Shown here one piece after another: positions 39,451 through 50,351 of a DNA stretch of 64,000 bases (its first letter is position 1; every line of letters begins with the position of its first letter). The translations under genes were made by a program, and so were the position numbers. The stretch comes from Mycobacterium lepraemurium. Its GTDB lineage: Bacteria > Actinomycetota > Actinomycetes > Mycobacteriales > Mycobacteriaceae. The notes under the pieces are model-generated. The model was not told where the DNA came from, searched no databases, and worked only from the letters and a program-made list of their open reading frames with translations. The stretch is from positions 1,364,001 through 1,428,000 of the forward strand of contig CP021238.1 of NCBI GenBank assembly GCA_002291465.1. The letters run 5' to 3'.

Positions 39451-40343
39451 GCGCTCCGGGGCTGGTCGTCGTCGACAAGCCGGCGGGAATGACCAGTCAC
39501 GACGTGGTGGGCCGGTGTCGCTGGATCTTCGCGACCCGACGGGTGGGGCACGCCGGGACGCTGGACCCGATGGCCACCGGTGTGCTGGTGCTCGGCGTCG
39601 AGCGCGCCACCAAGATCCTGGGCCTGCTGACCGCGGCCGCCAAGTCGTACTCGGCCACCATCCGGCTGGGCCAGGCCACGTCGACCGACGACGCCGAGGG
39701 CGACGTGGTGCGCAGCGTCGACGCGCGGCACCTGACGAACCAGGCGATCGAGGCGGCGGTGGGCGGGCTGCGCGGCGACATCCACCAGGTGCCCTCGACC
39801 GTCAGCGCGATCAAGGTGGCCGGCAAGCGGGCCTACAAGCTGGTCCGCGAAGGCCAGTCCGTCGAGCTGCCGGCCCGCCCGGTGCGCATCGACCGGTTCG
39901 AGGTGCGCGACGTGCGCGACGCCGGTGAGTGCGTGGACGTCGACGTCGAGGTGGACTGCTCGTCGGGAACCTACGTTCGGGCGCTGGCCCGCGACCTGGG
40001 CGCGGCACTGGGGGTGGGCGGGCATCTGACGGCGCTGCGGCGCACCCGGGTCGGTCGCTTCGGGCTCGAGCAGGCGTATGGGCTCGACGAGCTGGCCGAG
40101 TGCCCGCGGCTGAGCTACAGCCTGGACGAGGTCTGCCTGCTGATCTTCGGGCGCCGCGATTTGTCCGCCGACGAGGTCGAGGCCGCCGGCAACGGCCGGG
40201 CCCTGGCGGCGGCCGGGATCGACGGAGTGTATGCCGCCTGCGCCCCCGACGGCCGGGTGATCGCGCTGCTGCGCGACGAGGGCGCGCGGACCAAGTCCGT
40301 GGTGGTTTTGCGCCCGGCGACGATGCAGGACGGTACGTCCTGA
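39447..40343 (+). CDS. truB: tRNA pseudouridine(55) synthase
   Basis: A 298-residue synthase, the M. tuberculosis length, making pseudouridine 55 in the T-loop. The catalytic aspartate is D40 in GTLDPMATG; the [14 protein letters not shown] and [13 protein letters not shown] motifs follow. GTG 39447 overlaps the pptT stop (GTGA). Frames running further upstream are inside pptT. Confidence 0.95.
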   Translation: MSAPGLVVVDKPAGMTSHDVVGRCRWIFATRRVGHAGTLDPMATGVLVLGVERATKILGLLTAAAKSYSATIRLGQATSTDDAEGDVVRSVDARHLTNQAIEAAVGGLRGDIHQVPSTVSAIKVAGKRAYKLVREGQSVELPARPVRIDRFEVRDVRDAGECVDVDVEVDCSSGTYVRALARDLGAALGVGGHLTALRRTRVGRFGLEQAYGLDELAECPRLSYSLDEVCLLIFGRRDLSADEVEAAGNGRALAAAGIDGVYAACAPDGRVIALLRDEGARTKSVVVLRPATMQDGTS

Positions 40344-40455
40344 GGAGGAGTCGGGCCATCGGGTCCAGCCCCGCGACGCTTTAGCCGCCCCGGCCCAACG
40401 GTTGGTCGGGCCACGTTGCACACTGAGAGCCTGAGCTGTTGGGAAGGGGACAAAG

Positions 40456-41649
40456 ATGTCCAACAAGGTTTACGTCGTCGGCGTCGGCATGACGAAATTC
40501 GAGAAGCCCGGCCGCCGCGAGGGCTGGGACTATCCGGACATGGCGCGCGAGTTGGGGACCAACGCGCTGGCCGACGCCGGCATCGACTACCGCGAGGTGC
40601 AGCAGGGCTACGTCGCCGGCGACTCGACGTCCGGCCAGCGCGCGCTCTACGAGCTGGGCATGACCGGCATCCCGATCGTCAACGTCAACGACAACTGCTC
40701 CACCGGTTCGACCGCGCTCTTCCTGGCCGCCCAGGCCATCCGCGGCGGGCTCGTCGACTGCGCGATCGCGCTGGGTTTTGAGAAGATGCAACCGGGCTCG
40801 CTGGGCGGCGGCGCCCAGGACCGCGAATCGCCGATGGTCCGCCACGTCAAGGCGATGGCCGACATCGACGAGTTCGCCATGCCCGTCGCGCCGTGGATGT
40901 TCGGCGCCGCCGGCCGCGAGCACATGCGCCAATACGGCAGCACCGCAGAGCATTTCGCCAAGATCGGCTACAAGAATCACAAGCACTCGGTCAACAACCC
41001 GTTCGCACAATTCCAGGAGTCCTACACCCTCGAGGACATCCTGGCCGCGCGGATGATCTCCGACCCGCTGACCAAACTGCAGTGCTCGCCCACCTCGGAC
41101 GGCTCGGGCGCGGCGATCCTGGCCAGCGAGGCGTTCGTCGACAAGTACGGGCTGGCCGGCCAGGCGGTGGAGATCGTCGGCCAGGCCATGACCACCGACT
41201 TCGCCTCGACCTTCGACGGCAGCGCGAAGAACCTCATCGGCTACGACATGAACGTCCAAGATGAACGTCCAAGCCGCGCAACAGGTTACGACCAATGCGG
41301 GTTGGGGACGCAGGATTTCCAGGTGATCGAGCTGCACGACTGCTTCAGCGCCAACGAACTTCTGCTCTATGAAGCCCTAGGCCTGTGCGGCCCGGGCGAG
41401 GCGCCCAAGCTGATCGACAACGGCGACACCACCTACGGCGGGCGCTGGGTGGTCAACCCGTCCGGCGGCCTGATCTCCAAGGGTCATCCGCTGGGCGCCA
41501 CCGGGCTGGCGCAATGCGCCGAGCTGACCTGGCGGCTGCGCGGCACCGCGGACAAACGTCAGGTCGAAAACGTCAGCGCCGCACTGCAACACAACATCGG
41601 GCTGGGCGGCGCGGCCGTCGTCACCGCCTACCAGCGCGCCGAACGCTAA
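40456..41649 (+). CDS. ltp1: Thiolase-like lipid-transfer protein/acetyl-CoA acetyltransferase
   Basis: SCP-x type thiolase-fold protein of 397 residues (Rv2790c), of the group acting on acyl or steroid side-chain CoA thioesters. Cysteine C81 (NDNCSTGS), histidine in [10 protein letters not shown] and the GHPLGATG motif are intact. Residues 269-277 are DERPSRATG where the ancestral reading gives AAQQV: a 13-bp tandem duplication (41248-41273) followed by one lost T near 41285 restored the frame. The change lies shortly before the catalytic HDCF segment, so activity is uncertain. Confidence 0.92.
   Translation: MSNKVYVVGVGMTKFEKPGRREGWDYPDMARELGTNALADAGIDYREVQQGYVAGDSTSGQRALYELGMTGIPIVNVNDNCSTGSTALFLAAQAIRGGLVDCAIALGFEKMQPGSLGGGAQDRESPMVRHVKAMADIDEFAMPVAPWMFGAAGREHMRQYGSTAEHFAKIGYKNHKHSVNNPFAQFQESYTLEDILAARMISDPLTKLQCSPTSDGSGAAILASEAFVDKYGLAGQAVEIVGQAMTTDFASTFDGSAKNLIGYDMNVQDERPSRATGYDQCGLGTQDFQVIELHDCFSANELLLYEALGLCGPGEAPKLIDNGDTTYGGRWVVNPSGGLISKGHPLGATGLAQCAELTWRLRGTADKRQVENVSAALQHNIGLGGAAVVTAYQRAER
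41248..41273 (+). repeat. 13-bp tandem duplication in ltp1
   Basis: Two identical 13-base units (41248-41260, 41261-41273). It shifts the frame by +1; a single-base loss about 12 bases later (41284-41287) shifts it back. Confidence 0.9.
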
Positions 41650-41656
41650 GCGCGTC

Positions 41657-42902
41657 ATGATCGAATGGTCCGACACCGACCTGATGGTCCGCGACGCCGT
41701 CCGGCAATTCGTGGACAAGGAGATCCGGCCGCACCTGGACGAATTGGAAAGCGACGCGATGTCGCCCTATCCGATCGCGCGCAAGCTGTTCAGCCAGTTC
41801 GGCCTCGACACCACGGCTGCCGAGGTGGTCAAGAAGATGCTGGATCGCGAGCGTAGCGGTGTCGACGCAAACGGCGACAGCCCAGGAGGTTTCGGCGGAA
41901 GCGCGCAAGGCTCGATGATCGCGGTGCTGGTCTCCGAGATCGCTCGGGTCAGCATCGGAATTGCTGTCCACCGCGTCGGTCAGCCTGGGCCTGGGCGCGG
42001 CCACCATCGCCAGCCGCGGGACGCTCGCCCAAAAAGAGCGCTGGCTGCCCGAGCTGATGACGCTGGAAAAGATTGCGGCATGGGCAATCACGGAGCCGCA
42101 CTCCGGCTCGGATGCGTTCGGCGGCATGAAGACCTCAGTCCGGCGCTCCGGCGACGGAGATGGGGACTACATCCTCAACGGGCAGAAGACCTTCATCACC
42201 AACGGGCCCTACGCCGACGTGCTGGTGGTTTACGCCAAACTCGACGAGGGCGACCCGTCGGTGGACAAGCGCAACCGCCCGGTGCTGGTCTTTGTGCTCG
42301 ATGCGGGCATGCCGGGCCTGACCCAGGGCAAGCCGTTCAAGAAGATGGGCATGATGTCCTCGCCGACGGGCGAGCTGTTCTTCGACAACGTGCGGCTGAC
42401 CCGGGATCGTCTGCTCGGCGAGAGCGAACAGCCCACCGAAGGCGACGGCCGCGACAGCGCCCGGGCCAATTTCGCCGCCGAGCGGATCGGGATCGCGATG
42501 ACGGCGCTGGGCATCATCGACGAATGCCACCGACTGTGCGTCGATTACGCCAAGAGCAGGACATTGTGGGGCAAGAACATTGGGCAGTTCCAGCTGATCC
42601 AGCTCAAGCTGGCCAAGATGGAGATCGCCCGAATGAACGTGCAGAACATGGTCTTTCACACCATCGAACGCCAGCAGGCGGGTAAACCGCTGACGCTGGC
42701 CGAGGCCTCGGCAATCAAGCTGTACTCGTCGGAGGCGGCCACCGAGGTGGCGATGGAGGCCGTGCAGCTGTTCGGCGGCAACGGCTACATGGCCGAGTAC
42801 CGGGTGGAGCAGCTGGCCCGCGACGCCAAATCGCTGATGATCTACGCCGGCAGCCGAGAGGTCCAGGTCACCCACGTCGCAAAAGGTCTGCTGTCGAGCT
42901 GA
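41657..42902 (+). pseudogene. fadE21: Acyl-CoA dehydrogenase FadE21, frameshifted
   Basis: Counterpart of Rv2789c, directly after ltp1. The N-terminal helical part (MIEWSDTDLMVRDAVRQF to VSEIARVSIGI) and the rest (LSTASVSLGLGAATIASRG, WAITEPHSGSDAFGG, QLFGGNGYMAEYRVEQLARD) are in different frames. The switch near 41958-41962 fits one extra base; the corrected length is 415 codons. Beta-oxidation-type flavoenzyme; exact substrate unknown. Confidence 0.88.
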
Positions 42903-43046
42903 GTCCGTCGCGCCGACCTGGTCGCCGAACGTGCACTGAGTGCGAAAGAACGGCGGCGGGATCGCAACCAGTGCACGCTCGGCGGGGGAGAGGCGCGCGG
43001 CGCGACGTGCGAGGCGCGAAAGCGCGAGGGCTCAAAGGCGCGAAAG

Positions 43047-43751
43047 TTATGCCGTCACCCAGATCGCCCGGGCGGCGGGGCTGCCCAGGCCCACCGTCGT
43101 CTCGGCGCCGTTGCCGGACTCGATCGCCACCGAGATCATGCCGGCGAACTCGCGGCGGGTCAGCACCCGCAGCCGCGAGTCGCGGTTGATGCCGACGTCG
43201 GTGAAATAGCGCAGCATCTCCGAGTCGGCGTCGGAGATGCGGGCCACCGTCCCGGTGTCGCCGTCGCCGCACGCCCACAGCTGACGGGTCGGCGGGGTGG
43301 GCACCTGGCCGTCGGTGGCCGGTATCGGGTCACCGTGCGGGTCGCGCTGCGGAAAGCCGAGCTTGGCGTCGATGCGCGCCACCAGGCGGTCCGACACCGT
43401 GTGCTCGGGCACCTCCGCCTCGTCGTGCACCTCGTGCCAGGCGTAGCCCAGCTCGTTGACCAGGAAGGTCTCCAGCAGCCGATGCCGGCGCACCATCTCG
43501 AGGGCCGCGCGCCGGCCCGCCTTGGTCAGCGTCACCGCGCCGTACTTCTCGTGGTCGACCAGCCCCTGTTCGGCGAGTTTGCGGATCGACTCGGAGACGG
43601 TGCTGGCCGACACCCCGATCTTCTCGGCCAGCATCTTGGTGCTGACCTTCTGCGGCGCACCCTCGGGCGACCACTCCTGGGCATTCCAGATGGCCTTGAG
43701 GTAGTCCTGGCCGACCGCGGTGAGACCGCCACGCTCTTCGTTAGCCCTCAC
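43047..43751 (-). CDS. sirR: DtxR/MntR-family metalloregulator
   Basis: A 234-residue metal-dependent repressor (Rv2788, sirR/mntR). N-terminal winged helix (KMLAEKIGVSASTVSESIRKL), a metal-binding dimerisation domain with histidines and glutamates (MVRRHRLLETFL, HDEAEVPEHTVSDRL), and a C-terminal FeoA/SH3-like domain. It has a short proline-containing insertion (SPEGAPQK) near residue 30. A reverse-strand TAAACT (43760-43765) lies eight bases before GTG 43751 and is followed upstream by TTTAGGCAA, which resembles a half-site for this family; possible autoregulation. Confidence 0.92.
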   Translation of the reverse strand: MRANEERGGLTAVGQDYLKAIWNAQEWSPEGAPQKVSTKMLAEKIGVSASTVSESIRKLAEQGLVDHEKYGAVTLTKAGRRAALEMVRRHRLLETFLVNELGYAWHEVHDEAEVPEHTVSDRLVARIDAKLGFPQRDPHGDPIPATDGQVPTPPTRQLWACGDGDTGTVARISDADSEMLRYFTDVGINRDSRLRVLTRREFAGMISVAIESGNGAETTVGLGSPAARAIWVTA

Positions 43752-43851
43752 AAGGAGAAAGTTTAGGCAACCCGACCTCGATCCGGCGTGTTCCCCGCCA
43801 CCTCGCCCGGCGTTGCGCGCCGTGGACCTCCCGGCGGGCGGCCGCGCGCCG

Positions 43852-43857
43852 TAGGCT
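43852..43857 (+). promoter_or_regulatory. ribF -10, predicted leaderless transcript
   Basis: TAGGCT lies seven bases upstream of the ribF GTG (43865), placing transcription start at or within a base of the start codon. No Shine-Dalgarno is present. Confidence 0.55.
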
Positions 43858-43864
43858 TGCGGGC

Positions 43865-44839
43865 GTGCAGCGGTGGCGCGGCCAAGACGAGATACCCACG
43901 GACTGGGGCAGGTGTGTGCTGACCATCGGCGTGTTCGACGGTGTGCATCGCGGCCACGCCGAGCTGATCGCGCACGCGGTCAAGGCGGGGCGGGCCCGCA
44001 ACGTGCCGACGGTGTTGATGACGTTCGACCCGCACCCGATGGAAGTGGTCTACCCGGGCAGCCATCCCGCCCAGTTGACGACGCTGACCCGGCGCGCCGA
44101 GCTGGTCCAGGAGCTGGGCATCGACGTTTTCCTGGTGATGCCGTTCACCACCGACTTCATGAAACTCACCCCGAACCGCTACGTGCACGAGCTGCTGCTG
44201 GAGAACCTGCACGTGGTCGAGGTGGTGGTGGGGGAGAACTTCACCTTCGGCAAGAAGGCGACCGGCAATGTGGAGACGCTGCGGCGGGTCGGCGAGCGGT
44301 TCGGGTTCGCCGTGGAGGCGATGTCGCTGCTCTCCGAGCACAACAGAAACCAGACCGTGACGTTCTCCTCGACCTACATCCGGTCCTGCGTGGACGCCGG
44401 CGACGTGGTGGCGGCCATGGAGGCGCTGGGCCGTCCGCACCGGGTGGAGGGCGTCGTCGTCCGCGGCGAGGGGCGGGGGATCCAACTGGGCTTCCCGACC
44501 GCCAACGTGGCCCCGCCGATGTATTCGGCGATCCCCGCCGACGGGGTCTACGCCGCCTGGTTCACCGTGCTGGGCCACGGGCTGGTGACCGGCACCGTCA
44601 TCCCGGGTGAGCGCTACCAGGCGGCGGTATCGGTGGGCACCAACCCGACCTTCTCCGGGCGCACCCGCACCGTCGAGGCGTTCGTCTTGGACACCCAGGC
44701 CGACCTGTACGGGCAGCACGTCGCGCTGGATTTCGTCGCCCGCATCCGGGGCCAGCACAAGTTCGACTCGGTCGACGACCTCGTCGTCGCGATGGGCCAG
44801 GACACCGAGCGGGCGCGCCAGCTGCTGTCCGCGGGCTAA
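43865..44839 (+). CDS. ribF: Bifunctional riboflavin kinase/FAD synthetase
   Basis: A 324-residue enzyme making FMN and then FAD. The N-terminal nucleotidyltransferase carries [10 protein letters not shown] (22-31) and the SSTYIR motif; the C-terminal flavokinase has [13 protein letters not shown] and [16 protein letters not shown]. Intact, as expected for an essential gene. It is divergent from sirR with 113 bases between. Confidence 0.96.
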   Translation: MQRWRGQDEIPTDWGRCVLTIGVFDGVHRGHAELIAHAVKAGRARNVPTVLMTFDPHPMEVVYPGSHPAQLTTLTRRAELVQELGIDVFLVMPFTTDFMKLTPNRYVHELLLENLHVVEVVVGENFTFGKKATGNVETLRRVGERFGFAVEAMSLLSEHNRNQTVTFSSTYIRSCVDAGDVVAAMEALGRPHRVEGVVVRGEGRGIQLGFPTANVAPPMYSAIPADGVYAAWFTVLGHGLVTGTVIPGERYQAAVSVGTNPTFSGRTRTVEAFVLDTQADLYGQHVALDFVARIRGQHKFDSVDDLVVAMGQDTERARQLLSAG

Positions 44840-44875
44840 CAGACCAGCGTTTATGCCCGCCGGTCCCCGCGCTGC

Positions 44876-44881
44876 TAGACT
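44876..44881 (+). promoter_or_regulatory. Candidate rpsO -10 and structured leader
   Basis: TAGACT suits a promoter that would give an 80-base leader before rpsO. The leader includes a CGCGG-TGG-CCGCG stem near 44910. S15 represses its own mRNA in several bacteria through leader structures; binding here is untested. Confidence 0.4.
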
Positions 44882-44967
44882 GCCCGACGACATCGGCGCG
44901 TGCTGCGGTTCGCGGTGGCCGCGCCCGAATTCGTGATTATCGCGGACCGATCGATGGAGACAATTTC

Positions 44968-45237
44968 GTGGCGCTGACAGCCGAGCAGAAGAAAGAAATC
45001 CTGGGCACCTACGGCCTGCATGAGACCGACACCGGGTCGCCGGAGGCGCAGGTCGCGCTGCTGACCAAGCGGATCGCCGACCTCACCGAGCACCTGAAGG
45101 TGCACAAGCACGACCACCACTCGCGGCGGGGGCTGCTGCTGCTGGTCGGGCGGCGCCGGCGGCTGCTCAAGTACGTTGCCCAGATCGACGTCGAGCGGTA
45201 CCGCTCGCTGGTCGAGCGGCTGGGCCTGCGCCGCTGA
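44968..45237 (+). CDS. rpsO: 30S ribosomal protein S15
   Basis: An 89-residue primary 16S-binding protein with the family signature (LGLRR end, [21 protein letters not shown]). The start is GTG 44968. It is adjacent to gpsI, as is common for rpsO and pnp. Confidence 0.96.
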   Translation: MALTAEQKKEILGTYGLHETDTGSPEAQVALLTKRIADLTEHLKVHKHDHHSRRGLLLLVGRRRRLLKYVAQIDVERYRSLVERLGLRR

Positions 45238-45647
45238 CCCGGTAGCGGCCGCGCACGAACAACCGATTCCGCCGGCGATGCTGGCGGGTACGCCCCGCCC
45301 GTGTAGAGTGAGGACGTTCTGGGCCGATTCGGCCCGAGCAACCGGTGCGGTCACGCAGATCCGCGTGTGCCGTTCCAGCGTGTCACTACGCACCTTACGA
45401 GGGGGCACCTTCGAGGGAGCAGCCCGGTCTGCATCGGGCGGTCTTCGGTAGTGGCTGCCGGGCTCTCCGGATCTGGAGCAGGTCGGCCGCTTCGATCGAT
45501 GGCCGTAGCCGCATACAGACTGGCTCCTCGAAAAGCTCTACGGGTGGCTCGCAGGCCCAATCGGGTCGGTGAGTGATCCTGCAAACCCTCTCCAGGTTGC
45601 GCGTGATGACGCGAAACAGCCGAATAAGAGAGGCCGTACGGACGTCT
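45238..45647 (+). promoter_or_regulatory. rpsO-gpsI intergenic region and gpsI leader
   Basis: A 410-base gap without a convincing gene. It holds a GGCGGG-TACGC-CCGCC stem (45283-45299), a TAGAGT -10 candidate (45304-45309), a perfect GGGCC-GATTC-GGCCC hairpin (45321-45335) and further GC-rich potential stems. In M. tuberculosis lppU (Rv2784c) occupies this place; no trace of it is seen. A leader of about 330 bases would allow the PNPase autocontrol known from other bacteria. Confidence 0.5.
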
Positions 45648-47906
45648 ATGTCTGTCGCTGAAATTGAAGAAGGCGTGTTCGAGGCGACCGCCACCATCGA
45701 CAACGGGAGCTTCGGCACCCGCACCGTCCGTTTCGAGACCGGCCGGTTGGCCCAGCAGGCCGCCGGCGCCGTCGTCGCCTACCTCGACGACGAGAACATG
45801 CTGTTGTCGGCGACCACCGCCAGCAAGAGCCCCAAGGAGCACTTCGACTTCTTCCCGCTCACCGTCGACGTCGAGGAGCGGATGTACGCCGCGGGCCGCA
45901 TCCCCGGCTCGTTCTTCCGCCGCGAGGGTCGCCCCTCCACCGACGCCATCCTGACCTGCCGGCTCATCGACCGCCCGCTGCGGCCGTCGTTCGTTGACGG
46001 CCTGCGCAACGAAATCCAGGTCGTGGTCACGATTTTGAGCCTGGACCCCAACGACCTGTACGACGTGCTGGCGATCAACGCCGCGTCGGCGTCCACCCAG
46101 CTGGGCGGTCTGCCGTTCTCCGGCCCCATCGGCGGGGTGCGGGTGGCGCTGATCGACGGCACCTGGGTGGCGTTCCCGACGGTCGAGCAGCTCGAACGCG
46201 CGGTGTTCGACATGGTGGTGGCCGGCCGCAAGGTCGACGGCGCCGACGGGCCCGACGTCGCCATCATGATGGTCGAGGCCGAGGCCACCTCCAACGTCAT
46301 CGAACTCATCGACGGCGTCGCCGAGGCGCCCACGGAAACCGTTGTGGCCCAAGGCCTTGAGGCCGCCAAACCGTTCATCGAGGTGCTGTGCACCGCGCAG
46401 CAGGAGCTCGCCGACAAGGCCGCCAGGCTCACCAGCGACTACCCGACCTTCCCCGACTACGGCGATGACGTCTACTACTCGGTGGCGTCGGTGGCCACCG
46501 ACGAGCTGTCCAAGGCGTTGACCATCGGCGGCAAGGCCGAACGCGACGCGCGCACCGACGAGCTCAAGGCCGGGGTGCTGGCACGACTGGCCGAAATCTA
46601 TGAGGGCCGCGAGAAAGAGGTCAGCGCCGCGTTCCGCTCGCTGACCAAAAAGCTGGTGCGCCAGCGCATCCTGACCGACCACTTCCGCATCGACGGCCGC
46701 GGCATCACCGACATCCGCGCGCTGTCCGCCGAGGTCGCCGTCGTTCCGCGGGCACACGGCAGCGCGCTGTTCCAGCGCGGTGAAACCCAGATCTTGGGGG
46801 TGACCACGCTGGACATGGTCAAGATGGCCCAGCAGATCGACTCGCTGGGGCCCGAGACCACGAAACGCTATATGCACCACTACAACTTCCCGCCGTTCTC
46901 CACCGGCGAGACCGGCCGGGTGGGCTCACCCAAGCGCCGTGAGATCGGCCACGGCGCGCTGGCCGAGCGTGCCCTGGTGCCGGTGCTGCCGAGCCTCGAG
47001 GATTTCCCGTACGCCATCCGGCAGGTGTCCGAGGCGCTGGGCTCCAACGGCTCGACGTCGATGGGCTCGGTCTGCGCGTCCACGCTGGCGCTGCTCAACG
47101 CCGGGGTGCCGCTCAAGGCGCCGGTGGCCGGCATCGCGATGGGCCTGGTGTCCGACGACGTCGAGGTCGACGGCAGGACCGAGCGCCGCTTCGTCACCCT
47201 GACCGACATCCTGGGCGCCGAGGACGCGTTCGGCGACATGGACTTCAAGGTGGCCGGCACCAAGGACTTCGTCACCGCGCTGCAGCTGGACACCAAGCTC
47301 GACGGCATCCCGTCGCAGGTGCTGGCCGGGGTGTTGAGCCAGGCCAAGGATGCCCGCCTGACCATCCTCGAGGTGATGGCCGAGGCCATCGACGAGCCCG
47401 ACGAGATGAGCCCGTACGCGCCGCGGGTGACCACCATCCGGGTCCCGGTGGACAAGATCGGCGAGGTGATCGGCCCCAAGGGCAAGATCATCAACGCCAT
47501 CACCGAGGAGACCGGCGCCCAGATCTCCATCGAGGACGACGGCACCGTGTTCGTCGGGGCCACCGACGGCCCGTCGGCGCAGGCCGCGATCGACCGGATC
47601 AACGCCATCGCCAACCCGCAGCTGCCCACCGTCGGCGAGCGGTTCCTCGGAACCGTGGTCAAGACCACGGATTTCGGCGCGTTCGTGTCGCTGCTGCCCG
47701 GGCGTGACGGCCTGGTACACATCTCCAAACTCGGCAAGGGCAAGCGCATCGCCAAGGTCGAGGACGTGGTGAACGTCGGCGACAAGCTGCGCGTGGAGAT
47801 CGCCGACATCGACAAGCGCGGCAAGATCTCGCTGGTCCTGGTGGAGGAAGACAACTCGGCACCCGCCGACGCCCCGGCGGCTGCCCCTGCCGATGCCACC
47901 AGCTGA
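45648..47906 (+). CDS. gpsI: Polyribonucleotide nucleotidyltransferase (PNPase)
   Basis: 3'-5' phosphorolytic exoribonuclease of 752 residues, the M. tuberculosis length. Two RNase PH domains ([39 protein letters not shown]), the active-site [15 protein letters not shown], then KH (GEVIGPKGK, about 604-612) and S1 domains (about 665-735). ATG 45648 gives [11 protein letters not shown], matching homologues; GAGAGG upstream is rather far (14 bases). The stop lies inside the pepR start region. Confidence 0.96.
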   Translation: MSVAEIEEGVFEATATIDNGSFGTRTVRFETGRLAQQAAGAVVAYLDDENMLLSATTASKSPKEHFDFFPLTVDVEERMYAAGRIPGSFFRREGRPSTDAILTCRLIDRPLRPSFVDGLRNEIQVVVTILSLDPNDLYDVLAINAASASTQLGGLPFSGPIGGVRVALIDGTWVAFPTVEQLERAVFDMVVAGRKVDGADGPDVAIMMVEAEATSNVIELIDGVAEAPTETVVAQGLEAAKPFIEVLCTAQQELADKAARLTSDYPTFPDYGDDVYYSVASVATDELSKALTIGGKAERDARTDELKAGVLARLAEIYEGREKEVSAAFRSLTKKLVRQRILTDHFRIDGRGITDIRALSAEVAVVPRAHGSALFQRGETQILGVTTLDMVKMAQQIDSLGPETTKRYMHHYNFPPFSTGETGRVGSPKRREIGHGALAERALVPVLPSLEDFPYAIRQVSEALGSNGSTSMGSVCASTLALLNAGVPLKAPVAGIAMGLVSDDVEVDGRTERRFVTLTDILGAEDAFGDMDFKVAGTKDFVTALQLDTKLDGIPSQVLAGVLSQAKDARLTILEVMAEAIDEPDEMSPYAPRVTTIRVPVDKIGEVIGPKGKIINAITEETGAQISIEDDGTVFVGATDGPSAQAAIDRINAIANPQLPTVGERFLGTVVKTTDFGAFVSLLPGRDGLVHISKLGKGKRIAKVEDVVNVGDKLRVEIADIDKRGKISLVLVEEDNSAPADAPAAAPADATS

Positions 47907-49266
47907 CAGCAGAAGGCGAGCAGCTGACTCATCGACCGGCGCCCTGCGCGCCGGCAAGGTCGTCGAGGCGCAACCGCACCCGTACGCCGCCCTGCGGCGC
48001 AGCACGCTGCCCGGCGGCCTGCGGGTGGTCACCGAGTACCTGCCCGCGGTGCGGTCCGCCTCGGTCGGGGTGTGGGTCGGGGTGGGCTCCCGCGACGAGG
48101 GTGCCACCGTGGCCGGGGCCGCGCACTTCCTCGAGCACCTGCTGTTCAAGTCCACGCCCACCCGCACCGCGGTGGACATCGCGCAGGCGATGGACGCCGT
48201 CGGGGGGGAACTGAACGCGTTCACCGCCAAGGAACACACCTGCTACTACGCGCACGTGCTGGACGCCGACCTGGAACTGGCCGTCGACCTGGTCGCTGAC
48301 GTGGTGCTCAATGGCCGCTGCGCCGCCGAGGACGTCGAACTCGAGCGCGACGTGGTGCTGGAAGAGATCGCGATGCGCGACGACGACCCCGAGGACGCGC
48401 TGGGGGACATGTTCCTGGGCGCGCTGTTCGGCGACCACCCGGTGGGCCGGCCGGTCATCGGCACCGCGCGGTCGGTGGCGTCGATGACGCGGACCCAGCT
48501 GCACTCGTTTCACGTCCGCCGCTACACACCGGAACGGATGGTGGTGGCCGTGGCCGGCAACGTTGACCACGACGAGGTGGTGGCGATGGTGCGCGAGCAC
48601 TTCGGGCCGCACCTGGTCCGCGGGCGGCAACCGATCGCGCCGCGCAAGGGCGCCGGACGGGTGAACGGCCGGCCCAGGCTGCTGCTGGGCACCCGGCACG
48701 CCGAGCAGATGCATGTGTCGCTGGGGGTGCGCACGCCCGGGCGCGGCTGGCAGCATCGCTGGGCGCTGTCGGTACTGCACACCGCGCTGGGCGGGGGCCT
48801 GAGTTCGCGGCTGTTCCAAGAGGTCCGGGAGCTGCGCGGGTTGGCCTACTCGGTCTACTCGACGGTGGACATCTTCGCCGACAGCGGCGCGCTGTCGGTG
48901 TACGCCGCCTGCCAACCGGAACGCTTCGCCGAGGTGATGGCGGTGACCAGCGGCGTGCTCGAGTCGGTGGCCCGCGACGGCATCACCGAGTCGGAATGCC
49001 GGATCGCCAAGGGCTCCTTGCGCGGCGGCCTGGTGCTGGGTCTGGAGGACTCCGGCTCGCGGATGAGCCGGCTGGGCCGCAACGAACTCAACTACGGCCG
49101 GCACCGCAGCATCGAGCACACCCTGGCGCAAATCGACCGGGTGAGCGTCGACGAGGTCAACGCGATCGCCCGCCGGCTGCTCACCCAGCGCTACGGCGCC
49201 GCGGTCCTGGGCCCGTATGGCACCAAACGGTCGCTGCCCCAACAACTTCGGGCGATGGTACGGTAA
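47893..49266 (+). CDS. pepR: M16-family zinc peptidase
   Basis: Insulinase-type metallopeptidase of 457 residues (Rv2782c, 438). The inverted zinc motif HFLEH has H78, E81 and H82, with the distal glutamate in [19 protein letters not shown]. The C-terminal regulatory half ([22 protein letters not shown]) is intact. It overlaps gpsI by 14 bases, so the two are coupled. Substrate unknown. Confidence 0.94.
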   Translation: MPPADSRRRAADSSTGALRAGKVVEAQPHPYAALRRSTLPGGLRVVTEYLPAVRSASVGVWVGVGSRDEGATVAGAAHFLEHLLFKSTPTRTAVDIAQAMDAVGGELNAFTAKEHTCYYAHVLDADLELAVDLVADVVLNGRCAAEDVELERDVVLEEIAMRDDDPEDALGDMFLGALFGDHPVGRPVIGTARSVASMTRTQLHSFHVRRYTPERMVVAVAGNVDHDEVVAMVREHFGPHLVRGRQPIAPRKGAGRVNGRPRLLLGTRHAEQMHVSLGVRTPGRGWQHRWALSVLHTALGGGLSSRLFQEVRELRGLAYSVYSTVDIFADSGALSVYAACQPERFAEVMAVTSGVLESVARDGITESECRIAKGSLRGGLVLGLEDSGSRMSRLGRNELNYGRHRSIEHTLAQIDRVSVDEVNAIARRLLTQRYGAAVLGPYGTKRSLPQQLRAMVR

Positions 49267-49328
49267 GCCAATGTCCGCCTCCTCGCTCGCGCTGTGCCGG
49301 CGCTCGCCGTCGCCGGAGTAGCCTAATA

Positions 49329-50351
49329 GTGCTGGGCTTCTGGGACATCACGGTGCCCATCGTCGGGGCGCCGATGGCGGGCGGGCCCGGCACCCCCGCG
49401 TTGGCCGCGGCGGTGTCCAACGCCGGCGGGCTCGGCTTCGTCCCCGGCGGCTACGTCAGGCCGAAGCAGTTCGCCGACGACATCGCCGCGGCGCGCAAGG
49501 CCACCACCGGCCCGCTGGGGGTGAACCTGTTCGTGCCCCAGCCCAGCGTCGCCGACTGGGTGGCCCTGGACTACTACGCGGCGGAGCTGGAGGAGATCGC
49601 CGAGCACTACCAGGTGGAGGTCGGCCACCCGCGCTACGGCGACGACGACGGGTGGGAGCAGAAGCTCGAGGTGGTCGCCGACGTCCGGCCCGAGCTGGTG
49701 TCGTTCACCTTCGGCGTCCCGCCGCCCGACGTGATCCGGCGGCTGGGCGCGCTGGGTCTGATGGTGATGGTCACGGTGACGTCGGCCTACGAGGCGGGCG
49801 TGGCCGTCGCCGCCGGCGCGGACAGCCTGGTGGTCCAGGGTCCCGCGGCCGGCGGGCATCGCGGCACCTTCGCTCCGGACTTGGAGCCGGCCAACGGGTC
49901 GCTGCACCAGCTCATCGACCGCATCCGGCACGCCCACGACATCCCGATCATCGCCGCCGGCGGGCTCGGCACCGCCGACGAGGTCGGCGCGGCGCTGCGC
50001 CGGGGCGCGGTGGCCGCCCAGGTCGGCACCGCGCTGCTGCTCGCCGACGAGGCCGGCACCAATGCGGCGCACCGCACCGCCCTGAAGAACCCGCTGTTCG
50101 CCACCACCGTTGTCACCCGGGCGTTTTCGGGCCGCTACGCACGAGGGCTGGAGAACGACTTCACCCGCATGCTCGACCACGTGGCGCCGCTCGGCTATCC
50201 CGAGGTGAACCAGATGACCTCACCCATCGTCGAGGCGGCCGCCGCCATCGAGGACCCCAACGGGATACCGCTGTGGGCGGGGGCGGCGTTCAAGCACGCC
50301 AGCGCCGGCCCCGCGGCCGATATCATCGCCGGCCTGGCCGCCACCGGTTAG
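49329..50351 (+). CDS. Nitronate monooxygenase family protein (Rv2781c family)
   Basis: FMN-dependent TIM-barrel enzyme of 340 residues, 2-nitropropane dioxygenase type. FMN-binding segments are APMAGGPGTPALAAAVSNAG, QGPAAGGHRGTF, and IAAGGLGTADEV with AAQVGTALLLADEAG. The GTG start (49329) gives MLGFWDITVPIVGAPM, matching M. tuberculosis; GGAG lies ten bases upstream. The substrate is unproven; the family oxidises toxic nitronates. It converges on ald. Confidence 0.9.
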   Translation: MLGFWDITVPIVGAPMAGGPGTPALAAAVSNAGGLGFVPGGYVRPKQFADDIAAARKATTGPLGVNLFVPQPSVADWVALDYYAAELEEIAEHYQVEVGHPRYGDDDGWEQKLEVVADVRPELVSFTFGVPPPDVIRRLGALGLMVMVTVTSAYEAGVAVAAGADSLVVQGPAAGGHRGTFAPDLEPANGSLHQLIDRIRHAHDIPIIAAGGLGTADEVGAALRRGAVAAQVGTALLLADEAGTNAAHRTALKNPLFATTVVTRAFSGRYARGLENDFTRMLDHVAPLGYPEVNQMTSPIVEAAAAIEDPNGIPLWAGAAFKHASAGPAADIIAGLAATG

